From Isoetes taiwanensis (lineage: Eukaryota; Streptophyta; Lycopodiopsida; Isoetales; Isoetaceae): DNA of 64,000 nucleotides. This document shows positions 55,311-64,000 of this stretch, in pieces. A program made the position numbers and the translations under genes. Every line of letters begins with the position of its first letter. The first letter of the stretch is position 1. Under the pieces are notes generated by a model. The model was not told the origin of the DNA. It did no database searches and was given only the letters and a program-made list of their open reading frames with translations. The DNA is taken from assembly GCA_021234155.1 (NCBI GenBank), contig JAJEKV010000046.1, forward strand, positions 6,267,012-6,331,011. The letters run 5' to 3'.

Positions 55311-55529
55311 TCTCATATTCTGGAGTAAGTACATTGTGCTCCAGGCTCGTGCTCCTGTGGCATCTCTGTGTGCTTACACAGTTAGATGAGACATGTAAAT
55401 TTTGTACTTTTTCTCTGATTAATAAACTTGTTGGCTTTCGTCCTTCAAAAAAAAAAAAGAAAAAAAAAAAAGAGGGTAAACATGGCTATAGAAGAAATGG
55501 AAAGGAAGAACGTGGAGAAAAAGGATATA

Positions 55530-55885
55530 GAATGGAATAGAATAGAATAGAATACATTATTGTCCCTTGTGCCCTGAGGCCACTAGACTTGTGTAGCATG
55601 GGCGAGCTCCCTGACGGGGGCTACTAGCTCATCATGCTGTTTTATTGTAGCCTTTTCTAAAGGCTCACTTTTTTTCTATTAATGCCAGCACCCTACTTTG
55701 TTCCGGCGTCTAGGCCGTGCAGGTGTGCGTCTATATCAAACAGCTTTAAACTGTACATTTGATGGGCATCTATGATTCGCTTCTTGAACGACTCATATCG
55801 TAAGCCCTTTTTGCTCGTGTGCTTCCCGGTGTCTGTTCAGCATCTCCCGTATTGCATCTACCAGATCTCTCATTGAAGCACGATT
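55530..55885 (-). mobile_element. LINE-like 3' end with (TTCTA)n tail and an unknown C-terminal coding remnant
   Basis: Read on the minus strand, coding-like sequence begins ASMRDLVDAIREMLNRHREA (about 55880-55815) and, after a frameshift, continues YESFKKRIIDAHQMYSLKLF and ends DAHLHGLDAGTK with a stop near 55700. A ~150-bp untranslated segment and a TTCTATTCTATTC tail at about 55531-55551 follow. The tail matches that of the 42.8-kb LINE, but the coding part does not resemble it. It may be another LINE or a non-autonomous passenger using the same machinery. Confidence 0.5.
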
Positions 55886-56649
55886 TAATTAATTAGAGAA
55901 TTTCGGAATTCTCGTTTAGCATGAAATAGGTTCTTGGGTGTCTATAAAACACCGCAAATGGTTGCAGCGGAGTAAAAGTTGACGTTTTTTCCGCTGCTTT
56001 TTGGGCACAAACAGCGACGTATCCGATTTGGACATGTATAAGGCTATCCCAAGCTCCTTCGGGAGCAAGAGCGGTCCACAGGAAAGAGTGAAAACACTTC
56101 GGCCAGGATCGCCCGCGAAAGATTTGAAGTCTGCCTAGGCACCGATGGATGTAATATTACAATTCCGTTAAGCTCTTCACATGGATAAAAAGAATTGAAA
56201 GTGATAATGAGGATCGCGGTGGCGAACATTGTGAGTTGTCGTGTGAAGGAATGTTTAGACAAAATAACCAAAATAGTAAACTCAAAGCATTGTAATTTGT
56301 ATTCCTCAAACATTTCAATGTACATTTCTTTGCCATATGGGCGTAAATTAGTCCATCCGGGTTTCCGATCGCCTCTCGTGTACAACACCGAAGCTCAAGA
56401 AATTATCCTAGCTACATGTTCCCGTCCCCTTTGGAAAACATCTTACGGTCCATCTCGGTAGCCTGCTTTATCCGGGATTTCTACGCACATGGCCTCAAGA
56501 AGGAGTTGGACATGTGGATCCGGCCCTTCCGCTGTCGGTATCCATGGGGTCCCTTCGACATCTCAAGCCACTCTGCTTTTCGGCACATGCGATATCGGGT
56601 GCATGGAAGAGTTTGGTTTTTTCATTGCTTGAACTCGATGCTCTTGTGT

Positions 56650-58962
56650 GCCCGATGGCTCACCCTCTTGATCTGCGGGGTCCATGCCTACGTGATTCAA
56701 ACTTCGACCCTTTGTCGAAAGGCATGTAGGCATCAAATTTTTCATTTAAAGCCCCCAATTTTTGAAACACGGGCTCTAGCGCAGAAATACCTTTCTCAGT
56801 AGCCTCCAGAAGTCTTTTCGTTTCCTGCATTCTTTCCTCGTAGCTTTTCTCATCCATTTGATCCAAGATTGAATCGATGTTAGATATATCTGTTCGTTGG
56901 GTAATGTTTAAATTGATCGCATGAGGATCATTCTCAGGCTCTGCCTTATCCTCGTCATCTGTCTCCCCAAATACTGTCCGACCATTTTTTTTCGAAGCTT
57001 ATCCGGGAAAGCCCTCGAAATCGACACTTTACCCCGGCTTTCGAAAGCAATACTCTTCTTTCCCCGGCAAAAGGCGACACGAAGCGAGACTGCTGAGAAG
57101 AAATCAAGAACACAACCATCCTTCGGCACAAGCTTGTCAACCAGGTAGTAGGCATATGATGTCTTCAATTGGCACTTCATCACGTGGTCACCTTCCATTC
57201 CGACAAACTTGTACCTGGGTTTACTTGTGAAATATGTCTGCTATTTCTTCTTCATTTTCTCATCAAGATCTTCGCCACCAGCCGGGCATTGGTGGCAAGG
57301 GCGCCTTCGGGTGCATTGCTCACTGTGTCAAACGAAGCTCCAGCCCCAGATATCTTGGCGTTCACCCCGAGTCGCTTCGTTGATGCACATATGGGTGATG
57401 TAATACCGATATTCCTTCACCCTTTTCTTGTTCACCCATCCCGCTCGTCATATGTACCTACTGAAATATGGGACCCGCCTTTGAATCTGCTTTTTGGTTG
57501 TAAAGCAATCGGCAAATTCAGACCGCATCGTAATCACAAGGTGATAAATGTTAGCGGTTGTCATCTTTGGATATTCTTGTGAAGAGTTCCATATATTTCT
57601 TGCACGCCCATAATGCGTAGAATCCTCTAAAGTCTATGAACACCATAGTAGCATTCTCGCATTAATCGGAGTGGAGGTGGGAATCCCTTCCTTTGTTACA
57701 AAGATGCACAACATTTTTTCTTCTCCTTGATCTTGATAGCCTCTTCGTGTTTCAAAATCGATCTAATGGGTTCTAGAAATGCAACGCAAATTACCCACAA
57801 CATGTTCCTTATTGTAATTGGCTTTCACGTACTCTGTATCCCCAATCGATATATCCGTAATCCATTTGTTCGAAAGCGGGAAAGTCGAAAGCAACTCCTC
57901 CCAAAAGTGTAATCTTTCCGGGCAAATGGGAAGCATATGACAAAATCTCTTTCCGCATGAAGTTTGAGGCTTCTAATATCAATGGCGCTAATACCGGGCA
58001 ATTAAACCTCGCCATGATATCCGCTTTGCACCTTAACGTATGTCTTTCCTTCCAAAATCTCATCGAAGTAGCCGAGAAGCCTCGCATTAGATATGCCTCA
58101 AGGTATCTTAACCAGGTTTTGTTGAAGAAGTCCTTCGAGGGCTTATCAGAAAATCTCCATGCTCATCACAAAGCTTCTTGTTGACCCATCCGCTGGCCAC
58201 TTCCATTAACTTTCTCAAAACCCGCCCTCCATAAAAATAAATTGCTTCTCGCCCTTTAGCTCCTTCACCTTTAACGTTGTGGTAGCTATCTCGTGGAAGT
58301 CCTACAAAACAAATGGTTAGGAAAATCGCGGCGCGATGTCTTTGAGAAAAAAGATAATAAAAAAATACCTTCCATGCCGAGGTGGTGGCGCACAATGGGA
58401 CCTTGAGGAGGACAACCATACGCTTTATGTTGATGTCAGAGTCGCTGAAGCTTCTCTAACAATGGCTCTCTCAGATACTGATGTTAGCGATGACTTCATT
58501 GCAATCAATGCTCAACTCAATATATTCTCTATCTGTCCAAGTTTCCGTTAAGCACTCTTGTTCTTCTCCTCGCGTAGGCTTTAGCAAACTCCATCTCGGC
58601 CGCTCCCGCTTCTCCAACAAGACAAAGATAGCAGTTGAGCTTGCACATATACTTGGGTTACCGATATTATCCAAAATTTCTTGCCCTTCAAGTCATCCTC
58701 GTACTCCATGTGATCTTTTTCCCGAAATAATGTGCACTTGTAAGTTAGACGTACCACAAACCGTAAATCATGAACAATAACAATCACCCCAGTAATGGGG
58801 TCGAAGGGGACAACATCGGCGGGTGTGAGCACCTCCAGGATACGCCTTGAAACTCTTCACGCGAGAGTCCGTGACGCGTGGTCGCTTGAACGCATTCGAT
58901 CGCGTGAGGTTAGCAGGAGCTGGTTCGCAATCGAATATTGAAACCTTCATAAACCAGTTCAC
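56650..58962 (-). pseudogene. N4/N6 DNA-methyltransferase-like pseudogene
   Basis: Minus-strand pieces in order: RSNAFKRPRVTDSRVKSFKA (about 58900-58840), DVVPFDPITGVIVIVHDLRF (58815-58755), AIYFYGGRVLRKLMEVASGW (about 58240-58180), KITLLGGVAFDFPAF followed by DYGYIDWGY (about 57920-57850), and YYLVDKLVPKDGCVLDFF plus SLRVAFCRGKKSIAFESR (about 57155-57035). The last segment matches the nucleotide-binding motif of N4/N6 amino-methyltransferases (VLDFFSG.G..., then a strand ending in E), and DWGY sits where the DPPY catalytic motif is expected. A charged tail (56866-56660) follows. Such enzymes methylate adenine N6 or cytosine N4. Many stops and frameshifts make it inactive, and the DPPY motif itself is altered. 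Other SAM-dependent methyltransferases are possible. Confidence 0.5.
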
Positions 58963-60551
58963 ACCAAGCGGGTAGAACCGCTTTTGAATTGTTCAAGCTT
59001 CGCGCGGTTTGTTCCGCCAATTTGGCGCTTCTTCTTGATTGAATTTGAGGTCCGTCGGCGAGCTCGTATAATAGGAAATGCTAGCCTCTTGGGCGATGCA
59101 AAGACCGGAGACTAAGGGGGTGTTGGAAGAAGAAGGTTCTCAAGGCTATCGGCGTATTGAGTTTGCCGAGTTTGATTCTCAACTTTGGGATGGTAGTATC
59201 TTTAGGCACGAGGGGGAGCACAAATAGCCGAGGGTTGAGCAGATCTATAACAGCCAGATGGTTGGGCAAAGGAAACAGCTCAATCGGAGAGGGTTTCCGG
59301 GTTCTGCAGAGGCCTCTGCTATAGATACGGCTTCACATGTTTTTTCTTCGCCGAGCCCTTTAACCAATTCGTGTCCATTACGTAAGGCATCTTCTCATCT
59401 CGTTTAGCTTTCGGGCAATGCTAGGTGGTTTCTTATCTCGCCGCAAACCTTTTCGCATGTCGAAAGCCGACAATATATCCCCTGCCTGTTATTCCGCATG
59501 AGACAGAGATTCAGAGGGACTGCATGCCAGTAGTATCCTTTCAAGACCGGTCCGAACATTCTTTCCAAAGGGTCGGCTTGTTTAATTTGCTAGCCGCCAT
59601 GAGCGAGGGATCATAGTTTGTCCATTTAAGGACATACTCAATGAACTCAAATTACAGGTGTCCTCTACGCGCATATATAATAGCGCCTTGGACATTGTTT
59701 TTGTTCCTTCCCACATAGCGATTGCAATTCCCACCTGTTGTATGTCATCGGCTTTCTTGCCCGATCCCGAGGAACAAGCAGAGGTCTTTACTTGGCCGCC
59801 TTTCGTCTGCGTGGAATTGCACCGCGGCAATTTCTATACACCACTTTCTTTCATTTGAAGGTGTGATGATCTTATTGGGTTCAACGTCCGGGCCGCTATA
59901 CAAATCCGTAGCTCGCAAGTAAGAAGTGGGTCAAGATTCCCCTAATGCACAAGTTCTTCCAGAACATCGCTAGGATCGCGGTCGCGATCTTCAAGAGAGT
60001 TAGGACGATCGCGATCGCGATCCTCATGAGTGATTCGAAGATCGCAATCAGCGGTGGTGAGTTGTCAAGAAGATCGCCACCGCCGTGTGTTGTTGACCAC
60101 TAACACGATCGCGGCCGCTATCGAAAGCAATCAGCGCCAGGATCGGGCGGGCGCCGATCCGTCCGACATCGAAAGCGTGATCGCGACCGCGATCCCGTTG
60201 AGTTCCGCACCTTCTAATGACTACATTACGAAAAAGATGAAGAGTCTAATTGAACATGCACTATGGAAAGAAATCGCTACCGCCGATCTTCTTGAGCCGA
60301 GGGGTTGGAACTAACCTTCTCTCGAGGTGGGCTTTGGTGCCATGGATCGCCGCGCTACGGAAGCTTTGACGGGTTGATTCTAACCGTGGTGGAAGGCGCG
60401 GAGGAGGCGAAGGCACGGGAATCGCGGAAGGCCGGAAATCGGGCGGGTGGAATGAAAGTCCAAGGGATCGCGAGAATAAATATCGAAGCCTGGGGAAGCC
60501 GGATTAATTTAATCCGCACGTCGCGGACCCTCGACACGCCATAAATTGCAG

Positions 60552-60611
60552 CCATTAATACGGCCGGCATTCATAAATACCCACCATTAATGCAGCCGCC
60601 CGTATTAATGG
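60552..60611. repeat. Perfect 12-bp inverted repeat with 36-bp loop
   Basis: CCATTAATACGG at 60552-60563 pairs with CCGTATTAATGG at 60600-60611. A related CCATTAATGCAG lies between. Such a hairpin can mark a mobile-element end or a terminator-like structure; there is no further support. Confidence 0.6.
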
Positions 60612-60623
60612 ACACACAAATTC

Positions 60624-60684
60624 AAATTCAAAAAGTGTACATAATAAAGTGCACCTCCAAATTCAAAAAGTGTACGTAATAAAG
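60624..60684. repeat. 35-bp tandem duplication
   Basis: AAATTCAAAAAGTGTAC(A/G)TA at 60624 and 60659. Confidence 0.85.
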
Positions 60685-62529
60685 GCCCTACGGAACCATA
60701 ATTAAGACGCCTCTGGAGCGCGGTTGAAGGCCTGAAAGAGGCAACTGATTTCAAATTTTAAACCTGAATTTCACGCTCGATGAAGAGGGCGGGATTTCCA
60801 GTTTGTAATCGAGCAGGGTGTTCTGGAAGGCGCTCGTTCTTCGTCGGCCCTTCGTTGGGTTTTGGAGCGCTCGATCTGCTCATCAGGGCTATAGTGCTCA
60901 TCTTGAAGGCGCTCGCCTACTCTAAGCTACAGGGGTACAAAATCCTAATGCCTTACTATCTATCCAGCTAGAAGTTGTCGAATTCAGGAGAGATTTTCGA
61001 TTTGTTGTTTATGTATAGGTTATAATAGTGCCCTCACAACCATAACAACATATGCACCATCTCTTTCTTGGTATATGCTGTTCAGGGATCTGTATAATCT
61101 GATTAGCGAGGCCCAATTGAATTGTTTATTTCTCGGACTAATTGATAGTGAGGGAATATCACGGTAACATAATGGTTCTGCTAATGGTAGTGCTAATGGT
61201 TTTGCTCCCAAATGCTCAATTCACTCTATGGATCTCCATTTTAATTAACCGACAGGCAATTTTCGTTTGTGGAAATAACAACCGCAATTAATATTCACAT
61301 AGACATTTGATTTAAGTAGACTTACTCAAGCATCTATTTTTGCTCGATTCGACTTTGCTTCGGATGTCCGCATGAAAGAATCGCGACTAGCGTTCATCCC
61401 GAGCATAGCGCTTACATAGCGACGCGAGATTACTTGAATTAATCGCGATTGCGATCTTTTCGAGGTAAGTCTAGTGGATAGGTGGTTTTAAATGGTTAGT
61501 TAGATTAGACAAAGTTTCTAGGTAGATCCTGAAGGATTGAAGGTCCACCATAGAGGTCGGATGGATCGCCGCGCATCTCCCTACCGTCCGTGTCTTGTGC
61601 TTCATCATTTATACCCATGTGTTCAAGAGAATCGCCTTCACGATCTTCCCCGAGGTATTATGTCGCCCCTTTGGGTCTTTGAGTAATCGCATTTTTTCTT
61701 CTAATGAGGTCCAACATATCGCCATCGCGATGTTGACGAAGCAAGGTTGACTTTATTCGTGATGGAAGCTCTACGCCTTTCTACCCGTTGGGGAAGAAGG
61801 TGGTCGAGGGCGAGTGCATAACTTCAAAAATCACCACAACGCCCCGCGCCGCATTTAATTGATAGTAGTTTCTCTAGTCGTTGTCTTTGATGGGCGATAC
61901 CACCGCCGCTTCCGTAAGGAATTGAACCACCTAGAGGAGGCCGCTTGGTAGCTTCATTCTTTGGTCCAAAAAGCGGCGCTCATGATGAAATCACTCCAAA
62001 GACCCGATGTTAACACACCACCGGGTCGGATCAAACGGATAAATTGGCAAGTTCCAAAGAACTCCCCGTGGAAGGAAACAATGAACCAATTGAATTGCGT
62101 GGGGATTTGCGGGGATAAACTAGTGGAAAAGACATGTGAGTTAACGCGACGAGTGCTTTGCAAACCGGCTTATGCTACTGGTGTCATCGTTTTGCAGATC
62201 CAAACGATGCCGTGATCCGACATGAAGTTGGGTGAAGCATGGATAGGGTTTCGTTATGAATTTGTTGCCAATGCCCGAGAAGATTTCTATGCTCACGCTT
62301 GTGCGTAAATGCCACGATGCATGACTTGGTGAGATGGCCAATAGCATTGGTTCTCGCGACAAGATTCCGCTTCTAGCCTAGTTACGGCCATGAAGGAGAC
62401 CGAGGTTGAGAAGGAAGCTTACGCCATCAGGCCGGAGGCTGAGTAACAAAAAAGACAAGACCACATGGTGAATGTGAAGGCGAGAGGACGCCGACCCCAA
62501 AAAAAAGGTGAAAGGAAAACCACACCGAA

Positions 62530-64000
62530 GCTATCTTGCGCTTGTCCTCGATGTGTCGCTTGAAGAGATGTTGTGCTAATTTCACGCTTAAGGAGGTATC
62601 CGCCATGAGGACCTTCTAATCGAACATGAAAAGCTCAACGCACGACTTTTGCGTACAACATGCTAGATCTTTGTTCGCACAATGGATGTGTGAAAAAGCT
62701 AATCTTTGAACAACAGGGAAGTCTCCGCGGTGAAGGCATGGCATAGTGCATACCAGATCCCGCTTCTACATTTTACAAATGGAGGAAGCTTTTATGGAAG
62801 GGCACAGATTGCGGAGATGGAAACTCCCGTCCATGAAGCCAAGGTCTCATACACCGCCTGGAGGTGCCGTGGCTATCTATGTACATAGATGAAAATGCTG
62901 AAACTATGCCACACCGCCAAAGGTTACGAGTGGGGAACTAGAGAAAATGTGAAGAGATTACCTTCCATCTTGACTAAAAAGGACATACATCAAGAGGTAG
63001 ATATAACCGCCCACGAGATGACAAAAAAACATGTTTCTCAATCGTCCTTCTTGTCAACATGGAAGGAGAACCACTCTGAGGTAGCAATCGCCAAAAGGAT
63101 AGCATTTTCTAAGTGTAATACCTGTATTGTGATAAAGGAGAAACTTGCCAAGACTAGGGATCCGAGAGAAAGAAGAGAGCTCGCCGTGGAAAGGAAATCT
63201 CACATGACATTCCAACTTTCCTCAAGTAGAGTCTCTACCGGTCGTGGAGAGCTTTGTCTCATCGATCTCCCCGAAAATGCCTTAACCATTATACATGATA
63301 AGATGGATCAGAATAAGACGATGGTTCCTCGTCTGGAGAAGCTAGCAAAATCTGTATGGAGGGGTGAACGGTTGAAGGTGAGTCTTACTGGTGCTCTCAT
63401 GCATGGGCATGGTGTAGGTGCTTTGGGCCACTTCTCATTTGGACCTCTTCGGCCGATGATTCGAATTTTCATGTGGGATCTTTAAATCATACCTTGAAAA
63501 CACTAGAGAATCAATCGAGGACAACCGGGGTCATTTGAGAAATACGATCATCAAGGAAGTCTTTGGGGGTGGAGCAATCATGAACACGGAAGCCCTTAGG
63601 ACAAAATGGTGAATGGCACTAGAAACGATTTTATGCCTCCTATCAAGGGCCCTCGATAATCAAGAAGTTGCCTAGGAGGCTTTACTTGCAGCCTAGACAA
63701 TTGCTCGACAAAACAAGAACATGTATCTTTTCTCTTACTTGTCATACTTGGTCCGGTTAGGTGTCTTCGATCAAAAGTGCAACTGATTCATGATGGTTGG
63801 ACACACCCACGATGACATAGATGCCCTCTTTGGAAACTACTCTACTCTATTGAGAAGATCGATGCATTGACTATTCCTGAGCTTATGCAACTCTTCGTGC
63901 AAGTGTAGTTCAAAGTCTCCTACGCCCTACCTTGTGTCTGAGGTTCCCAACTGGAAAGAATTCGTGAAAGGTTTTATCCCTGATAAGAAGGACCGTTTAT
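62530..64000 (+). pseudogene. DUF7869-like 'GHTHxDID' family protein, degenerate copy 2, runs off the window
   Basis: On the + strand: RLKRCCANFTLKEVSAMR (near 62560), TTFAYNMLD (near 62650), a FYKWRKLLWKG segment (near 62780), then an open frame of 198 codons (62889-63485) with RENVKRLPSILTKKDIHQEV, KRIAFSKCNTCIVIKEKLAK, IIHDKMDQNK (63289-63318) and LTGALMHGHGVGALGHFSFG. In other frames MYLFSYLSYLVRLGVFDQK and MMVGHTHDDIDALFGN (63790-63837) follow, and VPNWKEFVKGFIPDKKDR reaches the last base. All segments align in order with copy 1 at 4.5-6.7 kb on the other strand. Frameshifts at about 63480, 63690 and 63780 break it. The C-terminal part lies beyond the window. Confidence 0.6.

Larger units (their letters stand above)
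48985..55471 (+). mobile_element. Plant L1-like LINE, nearly full length, poly-A tailed
   Basis: The element runs from a likely 5' untranslated region (about 49.0 kb) through ORF1 remnants (from ATG 49426), ORF2 (51611-55310), a 3' untranslated region and an A-rich tail at 55447-55471. It has the plant L1 domain order: endonuclease, reverse transcriptase, zf-RVT zinc finger. The 5' boundary is inferred from a change in composition; target duplications were not found. Frameshifts in ORF2 make it non-autonomous. Confidence 0.82.
58965..62525. other. GC-richer, GATC-dense intergenic block
   Basis: No intact gene is recognised. From about 59955 to 60310 the tetramer GATC occurs 13 times, often as GATCGCGATCGCGATC. 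A + strand frame at 60030-60314 (95 codons) is open there but its product is anonymous. Further GATCG and ATCGC repeats are scattered to about 61.75 kb. Composition differs from the AT-rich left part of the window. Confidence 0.5.

Noticed and set aside
1-64000. CRISPR array or bacterial-type operon
   Set aside because: No regular direct repeats with unique spacers, and no run of ribosome-site-preceded genes; the content is that of a plant nuclear genome.

Overview
The window looks like TE-rich nuclear DNA of a land plant. The best-supported host gene is an intronless, intact GT34 xyloglucan xylosyltransferase (about 19.38-20.67 kb, + strand). Plant-type non-LTR elements, copia, gypsy and Helitron remnants, a broken PLS-type PPR fragment and an ABCB-type transporter fragment fit the same picture. 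The mix of N4/N6 DNA-methyltransferase-like and 'GHTHxDID' (DUF7869-like) pseudogenes with PPR debris makes me favour a fern or other seed-free plant, but this is inference. There are no bacterial operons, rRNA genes or CRISPR arrays.

Layout. 0-9 kb: a tRNA-derived SINE with a 14-bp target duplication, an ABCB transporter fragment, a ~113-bp satellite abutting a minus-strand DUF7869-like pseudogene (4.5-6.7 kb), and a PPR fragment. 9-10 kb: 5' end of a copia element (LTR, initiator-tRNA primer site, gag). 10-19 kb: mostly featureless, with local tandem duplications, a pair of tRNA-like SINE remnants and a 744-bp element with 80-bp terminal inverted repeats. 19.2-20.7 kb: the xylosyltransferase gene. 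21.5-26.1 kb: two loci carrying many copies of a GGGGAGGTTTCC motif in both orientations, one embedded in a recent 801-bp-offset duplication. 27.1-29 kb: a collapsed gypsy element (LTR, integrase tail, LTR). 29.2-31.5 kb: a truncated LINE tail, a dispersed repeat and a ~1.1-kb degenerate AGATTC array. 32.2-32.9 kb: three SINE heads in a row.

33.2-38.0 kb holds a broken minus-strand Helitron (Rep with HUH motif plus PIF1-like helicase). Just upstream are two possible small genes in divergent arrangement: a minus-strand unit with a TATA box at 39.86 kb and a plus-strand two-exon gene (40.17-41.15 kb) with three in-frame 14-residue repeats. 42.8-45.9 kb holds a minus-strand LINE of the same family as the tails at 29.2 and 46.1 kb. 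49-55.5 kb holds a nearly full plant L1-like LINE (ORF1 remnant with repeated hairpins, endonuclease, RT, zinc finger, poly-A).

55.5-64 kb is different in character: higher local GC, strong GATC enrichment around 60 kb, a minus-strand N4/N6 DNA-methyltransferase-like pseudogene (56.7-59 kb), and a second DUF7869-like pseudogene (62.5 kb to the window end, + strand). Apart from the xylosyltransferase and perhaps the two genes at 38.5-41.2 kb, nearly everything recognisable is mobile-element debris; the methyltransferase/DUF7869 block is the least ordinary part.
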